From Candidatus Obscuribacterales bacterium (GTDB taxonomy: Bacteria > Cyanobacteriota > Vampirovibrionia > Obscuribacterales > Obscuribacteraceae), in NCBI GenBank assembly GCA_019752635.1, contig JAIELX010000082.1, positions 1 through 55,732 on the forward strand: 55,732 nucleotides of DNA. Reading direction: 5' to 3'. This document shows, in pieces, positions 1-8,631 of this stretch. A program made the position numbers and the translations under genes. Every line of letters starts with the position of its first letter. The stretch's first letter is position 1. Below the pieces are notes generated by a model that was not told the DNA's origin, made no database searches, and was given only the letters and a program-made list of their open reading frames with translations.

Positions 1-125
1 TTTGTTGCTAAGGGGTGCGATTTTAATTGAGGCAACGGCCCCTGTCCGGGTGCGATTTATTCTGAGGCAATGCGGAGAATTTCTGACAAACCCGGATGAG
101 CTACTGAACTGCCCCGGCGGTCAAT

Positions 126-151
126 GTCGGAAAATCCGCAGATTTTCCGAC
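126..151. repeat. Perfect 11-bp hairpin, member of a dispersed family
   Basis: Arms 126-136 and 141-151 are perfectly complementary around a 4-nt CGCA loop. The left arm GTCGGAAAATC recurs exactly in the hairpin at 29210-29239, and a close variant forms the core of the terminator at 18993-19052. The element lies about 90 nt beyond the stop of the minus-strand gene at 241-1461, but no T tract follows it on either strand, so a terminator role is uncertain. Confidence 0.6.
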
Positions 152-240
152 TGCCTCTCTTCCGGTTTGACGACCCATGCATAAGTTTCCGTCTGAATTA
201 CTCGAGTGCCTCAGCGCGAGCTCTCAACAGTTTCCCTTCG

Positions 241-1461
241 TCAGTTTTGCCTGCCAGAGCCCGGTTGTTCATCTACGGACAAACTGTGGTCGGGCATCAT
301 TACTAGCGTATCTACAAGTCTATCCTTAAAGACCAGCGAGCGCTTTCCACTCTCGGTATCTACTTTGAAAACCGCGACTCCGTTGCTGTAATAGACGCTA
401 CTATCTTCCAGCAGGTCGAATGACAGTACGGAGTTAGCCAGGACCTGCTCTTCTCCATTGGGACGTCTGCTAATCAGTTGCCAGGTCTTCGGGACGAGCG
501 CTGGCGTCTCGTCTTCCTTGTTTTCTGCGAGGGCTTTTTGAGCATCGATAACTCGACCTCGCAGGAAGAGCATCTTTTCGTCCGGTCCATCGACTTTGGG
601 TCCAGATGCGGTTGTTAGAGGCTTCTTCGAAAAGACCATCGAGAATACGTTGAGAAAGTCAAAGAATGCCCGTGCCAGGCGAAACGGAAAAAGCACGGTA
701 TCGAGAAGGATCTTTCCGGGCGTATAAGCGTGTTGTTTAAATGGCGGTTCGTATGGGCGTTTGATGTAAAAGAGATCTCCGGCGCGATTCATCTTCGGGC
801 TGAGAAAATCGAACTTTTCATCCTCGGCCAGGGTAGTTAGATCGCCTGTGGTTAGATCGAGTTTCTGGATATTGCAGTGACCTACTCCGACCATGATTCC
901 GCTTCGGTTTCGGGCGATGCCTGCGCACTGATAAACAATGCGTTTGCCGGGACCGGGCAGCCATGAGGGCGCCTCATCGACGGAATCACCTTCGGTCACG
1001 TCGGTGATGTCATTGCCGCGAATCACCGTTATGCTTGCTGTTCCATTTCCCATGCGCTGACAGCATGCGATTGTGCCGTCGTCTTTCTTGCTGAAATCGG
1101 ATAGGTAGAGATTCTCTTTGTGAAACAGGCGTGTCTCTTTTCCTGTGGACAGATTGTAGTTGAACAATCCTCCAACGGCTTCGGTGCTCACGACATAGAG
1201 CAGCTCGTCGCTGGTTGCGCCTTGCGTTACGGCCGTTATTCGAACGTTGATCGCTTTTGGATCGGCTGCGCTGGTGCCCCACAAACTCTGGCGACTGTAC
1301 ATGCCTGAATTTGTTTCACCTCCTGTCTTCCATTCGTTCTTCGCTTGGCTTTGAAGCGCGCGGTTGATAACATCTCGACCGAAGGGACTTTCGATCAGGT
1401 CTGAGGTTTCACCCTTGCGATAGAACAGTCGACCCTCTGCGAGGTAGGCTAGACTGACCAA
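241..1461 (-). CDS. Beta-propeller-like (TolB/WD40-type) protein of unknown function
   Basis: This 406-residue protein has no signal peptide and no clear catalytic motif. Short recurring blocks such as FNYNLSTGKETRLF, IQKLDLTTGDLTTLA and VFKVDTESGKRSLVF are spaced like blades of a PD40/TolB beta-propeller, which in this family usually serves binding rather than catalysis. An aromatic, amphipathic stretch near residues 245-275 interrupts the repeats and may contact membrane. The start is a TTG preceded by GGAGGA at an 8-nt spacing, a strong ribosome site that decides the start. It lies 30 nt behind the stop of the large secreted protein, so the two are probably co-transcribed and may act together at the cell surface. 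The propeller call is inference from repeat pattern; true function unknown. Confidence 0.65.
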   Translation of the reverse strand: MVSLAYLAEGRLFYRKGETSDLIESPFGRDVINRALQSQAKNEWKTGGETNSGMYSRQSLWGTSAADPKAINVRITAVTQGATSDELLYVVSTEAVGGLFNYNLSTGKETRLFHKENLYLSDFSKKDDGTIACCQRMGNGTASITVIRGNDITDVTEGDSVDEAPSWLPGPGKRIVYQCAGIARNRSGIMVGVGHCNIQKLDLTTGDLTTLAEDEKFDFLSPKMNRAGDLFYIKRPYEPPFKQHAYTPGKILLDTVLFPFRLARAFFDFLNVFSMVFSKKPLTTASGPKVDGPDEKMLFLRGRVIDAQKALAENKEDETPALVPKTWQLISRRPNGEEQVLANSVLSFDLLEDSSVYYSNGVAVFKVDTESGKRSLVFKDRLVDTLVMMPDHSLSVDEQPGSGRQN

Positions 1462-1491
1462 GATACTGCTCCTCCGAGGTCGTGGCGTGTG

Positions 1492-4400
1492 TTATTTTGA
1501 AGCCTTGAAACCTTCGCGTCCACTGCTCATTTGCATTTGTATTGCAGCATTTTTCAGTATGGCTGTTGCCATGTGTTTTGCGTTTGATTGATTCGCCTTA
1601 AGTAGCGGACGCAAGTCTTGCATCTCGGAGAGTGCCGATAATATCGAGAAGTCGCTTACAAATCCTGAGGCATCCTTCAAGTTGATTTCAGAACTGGGCC
1701 TGCGCGCAATCCTCTTCAGCGTTCGTAGTCCGTCCGGTTGTCTATTATTGTTGCTTCTAGCAATCATCTGACCGGGGTACAGTTCGACGTTGCCAACTTC
1801 AACGTCGCCGCCGGCATTGTCATGTAAGTCATAGACGGCCAAGTCGGTTGCGTTTGCTGCTATAAGAACAATACTGCCGGCTTTCACTGAAACCTTGATA
1901 CCGGCAGCGATCACAACAATGTCTTCGTTTGGAGCAAACACGGCAGAGCCACCGTTCAGAATTAGCGAGTTGCTAGCGGTGGCACAAAAGCAGTCCATAC
2001 CCTGAGCTGTCAATTTCGCTACCGCTTGTGTAGAAAAATCCGAGTCCATTATGATTGCCAGTCTTTCGTTGTCTTGCTGTGACTGGCGGCTTGCCGGTCC
2101 GAGACTGGCACCAGTGGAAAAGTCTACCGGTAGGGTATCGGTCGGAAGGATTGTGCCATTACCGGCGGTGACAGGTGTAATGAAAGCAACTGCCAGAAAG
2201 CTGGTCGAGGGTGGCGTTGTTGGTTGAGATGTAATTGCGGCAATTGCACTTGGGACGGACTGCGGGAGTGCAGGCGGGACTAGGTTTAGCGAGCGTACTG
2301 TCTGCGTTCCTGCGGGGCTTCCGCTTGAGTTTAAGGTGGCGTTGTTTGTGTTGACTTGATTGGCCGCAATCAAGGTAATTGCACCACCTATGTTGCCGGA
2401 TGAATTAATGCTCGCTGTAGGGACCGAATTGATTGATCCCGCGGGGGAAACTAGTGCGATCGGTCCTCCCGGGGTACCGGTTCCATTTGTCGCTAAGGAT
2501 GCGCCGCCTAGCAGGTTGATGCCGCTGTTTCCGGAAACCAGTATCGCTCCCGGTATCGGAAGGGCTCCGCTTACATTTATTGAAGGCAATGTAACTTGAC
2601 CATTCGAGCTAACGACTCGAACGATTCCACCGGGCACCGAGGGCTGGCTTCCGACGTTGATGTCACCATGCGCTACTAGATTCAATGTCTGATTTGCCGG
2701 CAGTGCCGGTGAACCGACTATGGCCGCTAGATTGATGCCTCCGGATCTGGCTACTATAGGAACCGGAACGCGTACCGGCTGATTTAATGTAAGTGTGCCA
2801 CCAGGGGCGTTGATCGATGTAAATCCGCCCGGGGCGTAGCCTGTCACGGCACCATTTGTTACAGACAAGGTCGTGTTGCCCGTTATCGACGAAACTATGC
2901 CAGTCGGTGTGCCGATGAAATCTGCAGCTCCGATTCCCGGTGAAAGATTGATGTTTGTTGCCGCGCCGCTATTGTGAATGGCAAAAAACTGTCCATTGCC
3001 GATGCCGCCCGCACGAGTCACTAGCGGCGAGATAATGGACATGCCGCTTGTCGCACCGGCCGAGAACCAGATGTCGCCGCCAAATGTGGCGCCGCCCGTG
3101 GAAATTTGATTTGTGCTGATATTGCCGGCCGCTGTGATACTCACGTCAGCGCCCGTGCCCGTAGGGCTAGCCGTATTGATGACTCCGATAAGTGCATCGC
3201 CGCTCATGTTGACCAAGACCACTTGTCCTGGTAACGAACCCACTGTCGTGAGGTTGCCCATGGTTATCGTTGAGGGCAGACCTGCGCCACCAGCTATGGC
3301 CGAGATTTGGCCGCTCGCTCCAATTGATTGTGTTTGAACAGCTCCGGTGGTAATCGAGTTCGACGAGACCAATGTAACGGACCCGCCGTTAGCTGCTGTC
3401 GAAATTGCTGTTATGCCAGTAGTGGTAAGGTTTCCGGTCCCGGATGTGCCGGCGGCGATATAGATGTTTCCAGCACCGGCAGGGCCGCTTGCATTAAAAC
3501 TGGTTCCCGCAAAGTTTTGTTGGGCGAAGATTGTGATATCGCCGGCCTTACCTCCTGCCGTAATGTTGCTAGACAGGATGGCACCGGCGGTAGTGACGGT
3601 TTTACCTGCGATCGCAATAGACCCTGAATTGACTGTTCCCGTGGTCGCTACTGCTTGAAGACTGACGTTGCCTTCAGTGGAGATAATAGAGACATCGCCT
3701 GCTGAGCCATTGGTGCTGAGAGACGAAACATTGGCAGTGATCACAATATCCTTGACTGCGCGAATGGATATTGCTCCGGTGTTTCCACCTGAGGGGGTTG
3801 TAGAGAAGAGGTTTGTCGCATTGACTGTCGTTCCGGCGTTCAGTGTTATCGTGCCGCTGGGACCGGCGCCGGTCTGGTTTGTGAGAACGTTTCCGGTAAA
3901 AGTGATGGAACCGTTGGTGGTATCAGCAGAGGTATCGATGTCGACCTTTCCGCCAAGACTGTTAAAAGCGCCGAAAGTAAAGGGCCCGCTTCCTTTGTAG
4001 ATGAGATCGGGATCGCCGGTTATGTTGAATTGATTGACGCTGAAACCGTTTGTACCGTTGCGAACCGCGACTGATGCGCTGCCTGCGCTGATGCTTAGAG
4101 GTCCATTTATATCATTTATGTCGAGTGCCAGATGTCCCTCCCCTGCGTTGAGGATGATTTCGCCGGCCGCTAGAGTTCCACCGGATATTGTCAGTGGTTC
4201 TTTGAGCGCTTGATTTAGTGTCTGCGCTGTGATCGTTTGATTGAGCGCTTGTATGGTTCCTGTGAGGTCTTGGAGAACTGTTACTCCTAGTTGCGGCATG
4301 ATTGTGTTTGTTACATTGATACTACCTGCCATGGCCTTGATAAGGGCGCTATTCTGAAGGCTGGCCGTATCGATGTTGATGTTTCCGATTAGCGAGGCAA

Positions 4401-4935
4401 TGTTTCCCGCATTGGTTAGACCCGCGAGACTGGTCAGATTGATATTTTGGACGGCGGACATTACCGCCGCACTGGTATTGGTAATGGTGCCGCCAGCTAT
4501 CATAGCCAGATTAGCGGAAGATGTTATTGAGCCCGAATTCATTATGGAATCAAGAGCGTTCAACGTGAAACTGAATGATGGCAGCAGGTTCGGCATCCCC
4601 GCGATTCCGCCTGTCGGAAGTATCGAGGTGATGACACCTCCGGCCAGGTTTGATATGTTGGCTGCCGTCAGCGTACCGCTGGTGATGTTCTGATTTGACG
4701 ATGTGAGATACACCGTGCCTGCATTGGTGAATGTGTCGGGCAGGGTGAGGTTTGCGTTACTGGCGAAATCGATCACGACGGTCTGTCCGGCCTGAACCGT
4801 CAACGGCGTCGTGGATGAGTGGGAGCCAGCGTCAATAATTCGAGGCGTAACATCGCCCGGAGTCTCCGCCATGACTGGCAGTGCGGTACCAACAATGGTC
4901 AAAGCCACCCAGTGACTGAGTGTATTACGCCGCAT
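1492..4935 (-). CDS. Large secreted repeat-rich beta-helix-like surface protein
   Basis: About 1147 residues. The N-terminus has a basic start (MRRN), a hydrophobic stretch and an AMA-type cleavage site before ETPGD, a convincing signal peptide. Residues ~40-880 are Gly/Ser/Thr/Asn/Ala-rich with irregular ~20-30-residue repeats (xGDIxIxA, GxITLxA, SGGNTGAISI), as in filamentous-haemagglutinin-type right-handed beta-helices. The last ~250 residues differ: a VSVKAGSIVLI / ATDLAVYDLHD / VELYPGQMI region resembles FecR-like beta domains, followed by a helical tail. No autotransporter barrel or sortase motif is visible. ATG at 4935 has GGGGG seven nt upstream and gives a proper signal peptide; an in-frame GTG at 4962 is the alternative. 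A surface-structural or adhesive role is inference. Confidence 0.8.
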   Translation of the reverse strand: MRRNTLSHWVALTIVGTALPVMAETPGDVTPRIIDAGSHSSTTPLTVQAGQTVVIDFASNANLTLPDTFTNAGTVYLTSSNQNITSGTLTAANISNLAGGVITSILPTGGIAGMPNLLPSFSFTLNALDSIMNSGSITSSANLAMIAGGTITNTSAAVMSAVQNINLTSLAGLTNAGNIASLIGNINIDTASLQNSALIKAMAGSINVTNTIMPQLGVTVLQDLTGTIQALNQTITAQTLNQALKEPLTISGGTLAAGEIILNAGEGHLALDINDINGPLSISAGSASVAVRNGTNGFSVNQFNITGDPDLIYKGSGPFTFGAFNSLGGKVDIDTSADTTNGSITFTGNVLTNQTGAGPSGTITLNAGTTVNATNLFSTTPSGGNTGAISIRAVKDIVITANVSSLSTNGSAGDVSIISTEGNVSLQAVATTGTVNSGSIAIAGKTVTTAGAILSSNITAGGKAGDITIFAQQNFAGTSFNASGPAGAGNIYIAAGTSGTGNLTTTGITAISTAANGGSVTLVSSNSITTGAVQTQSIGASGQISAIAGGAGLPSTITMGNLTTVGSLPGQVVLVNMSGDALIGVINTASPTGTGADVSITAAGNISTNQISTGGATFGGDIWFSAGATSGMSIISPLVTRAGGIGNGQFFAIHNSGAATNINLSPGIGAADFIGTPTGIVSSITGNTTLSVTNGAVTGYAPGGFTSINAPGGTLTLNQPVRVPVPIVARSGGINLAAIVGSPALPANQTLNLVAHGDINVGSQPSVPGGIVRVVSSNGQVTLPSINVSGALPIPGAILVSGNSGINLLGGASLATNGTGTPGGPIALVSPAGSINSVPTASINSSGNIGGAITLIAANQVNTNNATLNSSGSPAGTQTVRSLNLVPPALPQSVPSAIAAITSQPTTPPSTSFLAVAFITPVTAGNGTILPTDTLPVDFSTGASLGPASRQSQQDNERLAIIMDSDFSTQAVAKLTAQGMDCFCATASNSLILNGGSAVFAPNEDIVVIAAGIKVSVKAGSIVLIAANATDLAVYDLHDNAGGDVEVGNVELYPGQMIARSNNNRQPDGLRTLKRIARRPSSEINLKDASGFVSDFSILSALSEMQDLRPLLKANQSNAKHMATAILKNAAIQMQMSSGREGFKASK

Positions 4936-4968
4936 ATGATAGCCCCCGGTCGTTGTCTTCACCTGACA

Positions 4969-4983
4969 TACCCGGCCCGGGTA
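4969..4983. promoter_or_regulatory. GC-rich palindrome in the divergent intergenic region
   Basis: TACCCG-GCC-CGGGTA is a perfect 6-bp inverted repeat just upstream of the start of the large secreted protein, in the 4936-5177 region shared with the small membrane protein on the other strand. It could be an operator or a leader hairpin. No family-specific motif is recognised. Confidence 0.3.
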
Positions 4984-5177
4984 ACGGTGTAACAGTGCAG
5001 ACGGGGCTCGATGACGGACAGGTAGTGTTCACAAGCCTTGCGGGGGCCCATATCGTCGGGCGGAGCACCGGGTCTGCGGACAGTCGGGGAAAATCCCCTT
5101 ACAGATCAGGAACATTACTGTTTCAATGAGAAATCGAAGCTGGTAAGTTAGAGTCAGGCAGTCCAGAGGTGTTTGAA

Positions 5178-5381
5178 ATGAAGGAGTATCTTGTAATTTT
5201 CCTGGTTTGCATCGTTGCGACTTCGATGCTCAGTCCCTCTGGCGGGTTAGCAGGTATTTTGCAAGCGAGCAATTCGCAACAGGGTATCGCCGGATTTCTG
5301 ATTGGTGGAGCTCTTTTGCTTCTAGTGGCCAAAGGGATTTCGATGATGAATCTGCGTCAAAAGCATAGCGAATCGGACTAA
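5178..5381 (+). CDS. Small two-helix membrane protein, unknown
   Basis: 67 residues. Two hydrophobic segments (about residues 4-18 and 37-53) are separated by a Gly/Ser/Gln-rich loop, and the tail is charged (RQKHSESD), so this should be an inner-membrane hairpin with both ends on one side. ATG 5178 has AGAGG eight nt upstream and is preferred over an in-frame GTG at 5169. It is divergent from the large secreted protein. The layout resembles small holin-like or stress peptides, but I recognise no family. Confidence 0.55.
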   Translation: MKEYLVIFLVCIVATSMLSPSGGLAGILQASNSQQGIAGFLIGGALLLLVAKGISMMNLRQKHSESD

Positions 5382-5520
5382 CAGCGGACGTTTTTGCGAG
5401 TCCATCAACAGACGCGATACCGCAATTCGCTTGTGCCGATTCAGCCCTCCGTATTTTCGTTCTGATGACCCGGTAGTGTTCTCGTGGTAACATGCCTCTG
5501 AATCGTCAGGGAGCGCGAGA

Positions 5521-6222
5521 ATGGCAAAGATTCTCTTGGCAGAAGATGATAGGGATTTATCCGAAGTCATAACCCTGGCATTGCAAGCAAAGGGGCACCT
5601 CGTTCAGCAGGCTTACAACGGGCCCGAGTGCTCCGCTTGTCTTACCGGTTCATCGTACGACCTGATCATTTTGGACTGGATGATGCCCGGTTTCTCAGGC
5701 GTGGAGCTTTGTAAAGAGTTTCGCGATCGTGGCGGGCGGACACCGATTTTGATGCTTACCGCCAAGAATGCGATTGAAGACCGCGAACGCGGGTTGGATA
5801 GCGGCGCCGATGATTATCTAAGCAAACCATTTGATCCTCGAGAGCTTGCTGCGCGTGTACGCGCGCTGTTGCGTCGACCGGACAATTTAGTAGGAGAGGT
5901 TCTTCGCGCCGGGCGTCTTGAGATGGACACCTCCGTATGCGAAGTACGAATTGATGGAAATGTTGTGGTCTTAAGACCAAAGGAGTATCACCTTCTTGAG
6001 TTTTTTATGCGTCATCCAAATCAGGTGTTCGCTAACGTAGCTTTGATGCAGAGAGTGTGGCTCGATGATAGCTCCGCTAGTGTAGACAACTTGAAGACTC
6101 ATATAAAAACGCTCAGACGAAAGTTAAATGATACCGAGGGGAGAATCGTTCGAACCGTACGGGGCCGTGGATACATGCTAAGCATCGAGAATACGGAAGA
6201 GAGTCGCAGTGTTGATCCCTAG
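5521..6222 (+). CDS. OmpR/PhoB-family two-component response regulator
   Basis: 233 residues, the usual length for this family. An N-terminal receiver domain (1-118) shows the acidic pair D9/D10, phospho-acceptor D52 (LIILDWMMP), switch threonine T80 and K102 (LSKPF), so phosphorylation chemistry should be intact. Residues ~128-225 form a winged-helix DNA-binding domain with the typical RPKEYHLLEFFMRHPNQVF, THIKTLRRKL and TVRGRGYML signatures. ATG follows a GGGAG site. No intact partner kinase lies next to it; a remnant of a histidine-kinase tail sits at 6441-6494 on the opposite strand. Function is transcription control in response to an unknown signal. Its own targets cannot be read from the window. 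Confidence 0.93.
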   Translation: MAKILLAEDDRDLSEVITLALQAKGHLVQQAYNGPECSACLTGSSYDLIILDWMMPGFSGVELCKEFRDRGGRTPILMLTAKNAIEDRERGLDSGADDYLSKPFDPRELAARVRALLRRPDNLVGEVLRAGRLEMDTSVCEVRIDGNVVVLRPKEYHLLEFFMRHPNQVFANVALMQRVWLDDSSASVDNLKTHIKTLRRKLNDTEGRIVRTVRGRGYMLSIENTEESRSVDP

Positions 6223-6582
6223 GTACTGCGAATTGTTTGCCTGCTAGAGCTCAAACAATCTTTCGTTTCCGATCGCCACGCACTGTGGTTCTCTGCGAGA
6301 ATTGGGCTTTCCGACGGGTTGGCGCCCGATTGCGCCACGCTACTTTGATTACTGGCATCGTCGGTTCACCTGCAAGCGGTGTAAGTCCGTCGTTGTTGTC
6401 GGTGATTCGTGTACGCATCGTAGATGACAGCTCTTACCGACTAGTTAGGTCCGGGGATGGAGACCCAGAAAGTGCTGCCCTTACCGGCTTCGCTTTGCTA
6501 CGCATCGAACCGCCGGGCGCGCTGCCTGTCATTTACGGTACAATCCCCGCAGACTGCTACTAATCCACCGATTGGAGATAAT
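6223..6582. other. 360-bp non-coding gap with gene debris
   Basis: No convincing intact gene is seen between the response regulator and the Tag-like gene. It holds the kinase-tail remnant at 6441-6494 and a 54-codon minus-strand ATG frame (about 6237-6401) that is basic, without a ribosome site and unlike anything I know. A GGAG site belonging to the downstream gene lies at about 6574. Confidence 0.4.
6441..6494 (-). pseudogene. Remnant of a histidine kinase C-terminus
   Basis: Read on the minus strand, 17 codons followed by TAG encode SEAGKGSTFWVSIPGPN. The GxGSTFWVSIP motif is the closing G2/final-strand signature of HATPase_c domains in sensor kinases. Directly upstream the frame contains a TAG, while a neighbouring frame reads GGSMRS, reminiscent of the HGGxIxVxSE that normally precedes it. 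This suggests one or more frameshifts in a decayed kinase. The rest of the kinase is gone, replaced by the Tag-like gene. Its position beside an orphan response regulator fits a lost partner, although it points the opposite way. Confidence 0.5.
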
Positions 6583-7089
6583 ATGTCCATACCGCGAGTA
6601 ATTACGCCTTCGTCACTGGGAGACTATCTCGAGGTCATGTCGAAAGCCGTTTTTCAGGCGGGAATTCGGTGGTCGACGATAGATGAAAAATGGGATGCGT
6701 TTCGTTCCGTTTTCTACGACTTTGACGTCCACAAGGTAGCGGCATTTGCAACAGAAGATATTGAAAGACTTTCGGGGGACGAAAGAATCTTGCGCAGTCC
6801 GCGCAAGATTGCCGCAACTGTAGACAATGCAAAAACTTTGATCAAGTTAGACCAGGAGCACAATGGATTCGCAAATTATCTGCACGCCTTCAGCAGTTAC
6901 GAAAAACTCGCAGCAAATTTGAAAAAGCAATTCAAGTTCATGGGAGAGATGAACGCCTACTACTTCTTGTTTCGAGTAGGCGAACCCGTTCCTGATTTTG
7001 ATGAATGGGTCAAGACAATTCCCGGCGATCATCCCCGTATGAAAGAAATGGTCGAATTGGAACGCAACAAAAAGCAAGTGGTCGAATAG
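6583..7089 (+). CDS. DNA-3-methyladenine glycosylase I (Tag)-like protein, shortened
   Basis: 168 residues. The block FQAGIRWSTIDEKWDAFRSVF, followed by D-x-x-KVAAF, DIERL and RKIAATVDNAKTLI, matches the helix-hairpin-helix core of Tag glycosylases, which excise 3-methyladenine from DNA. A later FMGEMNAYYFLFRVG corresponds to the FxGPTxxYAFMQ region of Tag. The protein lacks the N-terminal CxW/His and C-terminal His/Cys residues that bind zinc in E. coli Tag, and is slightly short (~187 usual), so it belongs to a zinc-less Tag-like subgroup; catalytic activity is unproven. ATG 6583 is set by GGAG seven nt upstream; an in-frame extension to 6457 has no support. It converges with the DUF3370-like gene with only 6 nt between stops. 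Confidence 0.72.
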   Translation: MSIPRVITPSSLGDYLEVMSKAVFQAGIRWSTIDEKWDAFRSVFYDFDVHKVAAFATEDIERLSGDERILRSPRKIAATVDNAKTLIKLDQEHNGFANYLHAFSSYEKLAANLKKQFKFMGEMNAYYFLFRVGEPVPDFDEWVKTIPGDHPRMKEMVELERNKKQVVE

Positions 7090-7095
7090 CAGAGT

Positions 7096-8487
7096 TTACT
7101 CTGCAGGTGTTTCTTCACTGCTGTTTTCCGGCTCCCCGTAATTGGCACCGGATTTGATTGAACCGGGATTGCTCACTGTCAATATTTGCGGTGGCGTACA
7201 ATCTGGCGGGTAGATGAAGTCGACAGTCACCATGCGGGTCTCACCCGGGGTGATGTTCAGGCTCAAGATTGGCGATCCTGCATCGCCTTGTCTCTCGACC
7301 ACGTGGGTGTAGCGTGTGACTTGCGCACCGTTGTCGTCTCGATAACGCGTTCTGATCGTTCCCCGAAACCAGATCTGTTTCTGTGGTGGATTGGTAAAGT
7401 ACAGACCGTTTTTCGAAATGTTGGACTTGAATGGTGTCTGCAAGGTGATGGTCACTGGCTGCTTGACTGAGGTCGGGTTCGTCAGCGGTATGTAGAGGTT
7501 GTATTCTACTGCATAGTTTCCGTGTGCTTTGAAGGACGTGTCCGGATAGCGCACTATCAGTGGTGCGCTCTGAAGCTGTTTTGTACCGAATGCGCCCTGC
7601 TCAACAGTTGCGACAACGTATGATACCGATTGACCTGCCGACGGGATGGTGAGACGGAGGGCACCATGTGGATCGTCTGTAAAGTACCCGCGCCATACGG
7701 AACCTTTTGAAACTCCTGCGACTCTGCTGTAAATGGGACTTGCACTGCGTGAGGGCGCTGTTGGACGCCGATCACGCGGACCTGCCAGTGAACCGTTGGT
7801 GAGTATATGCTCCCAGTCTTTTACTGACGGAGCTTGTCCGTTCGTGAATGTTGCAAGTGATGCTGCGTAGATTGGTGCACTTGTGCTGGCGCGCACAAGT
7901 GTGGAGCGTGTGTTGCGCGACCGTCCTCCCACTACCGGTATTGGCAAATTGTATAGCAGGGCTGCCCGCCCGGCAGGTATGACAATTTTTGCGGGCCAAC
8001 CGCCTTGACTCAGCCCTCGCAGGATCACATCGGCCATTCGGTCGCCCGGACCGGCGAACACTCGACCGCCGACGTTATCACACATTGCCGGCAGAGAAAT
8101 GAATGGTGCATCCGGACTGGTCAAGCAACTGACCGCTTGCTTTATTGTCACTGTGACCGGTCTCTTGCCGGGATTGCGCAGCAGCACGGATTGGTAGAGG
8201 GTGCTCCCTGACGGATTTTTCTGAGCAACGTGATGGGCGAACACATCGAATCTGCCGTTGATAAGTTTATTCAGATGAGCAGACTTCATGCGCTTTCCGG
8301 TTGCGGGAAAGGTTGACACGAGTATTCCCGGTGTTAGTACCAACTCAGGGCTGTTGCTGTAAAGGACCGGGGTTTGATCAAGGCTCCCCGGGAGATCTCT
8401 GACAATATTATTTGCGCAAGTAAACTTTGTCGGAACGTTTGCAGCCGACGAATCGGCCATAATCAGGGATACCAGAAGTGGGTGCAT
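7096..8487 (-). CDS. DUF3370-like protein, probably secreted
   Basis: About 463 residues from the ATG at 8487. A block near the N-terminus (TPVLYSNSPELV, TPGILVSTFP, SAHLN, GRFDVFAHHVA) matches what I remember of DUF3370, a family found chiefly in cyanobacteria and lacking a known function. The remainder is beta-rich with YNLPIPV, VATVEQGAFG and YNLYIPLTNPT segments, and ends in an acidic tail. The start is uncertain: MHPLLVSL... gives a short hydrophobic leader, while the frame stays open to a TTG at 8700 and has another ATG at 8541; no candidate has a strong ribosome site. It lies downstream of the hybrid kinase on the same strand, separated by the structured element at 8632-8723. Confidence 0.7.
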   Translation of the reverse strand: MHPLLVSLIMADSSAANVPTKFTCANNIVRDLPGSLDQTPVLYSNSPELVLTPGILVSTFPATGKRMKSAHLNKLINGRFDVFAHHVAQKNPSGSTLYQSVLLRNPGKRPVTVTIKQAVSCLTSPDAPFISLPAMCDNVGGRVFAGPGDRMADVILRGLSQGGWPAKIVIPAGRAALLYNLPIPVVGGRSRNTRSTLVRASTSAPIYAASLATFTNGQAPSVKDWEHILTNGSLAGPRDRRPTAPSRSASPIYSRVAGVSKGSVWRGYFTDDPHGALRLTIPSAGQSVSYVVATVEQGAFGTKQLQSAPLIVRYPDTSFKAHGNYAVEYNLYIPLTNPTSVKQPVTITLQTPFKSNISKNGLYFTNPPQKQIWFRGTIRTRYRDDNGAQVTRYTHVVERQGDAGSPILSLNITPGETRMVTVDFIYPPDCTPPQILTVSNPGSIKSGANYGEPENSSEETPAE

Positions 8488-8631
8488 GTGCCTGACGGAG
8501 TCTATGGTAATCAAGCACGGTTCGCCCGAGCTTAAACACATGGTAGCATCGATCTTTCGGGGAAACTCGCTGGTCCAAGCGCATTTATGATTGCTATTTT
8601 TGCCTGTCCACAACTTTCTCAAATTGTTGGT

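Noticed and set aside
3113..4693. Several 70-130-codon plus-strand frames opposite the large secreted protein
   Set aside because: They are mirror frames of a Gly/Ala/Thr-rich repeat gene, lacking ribosome sites and domains.
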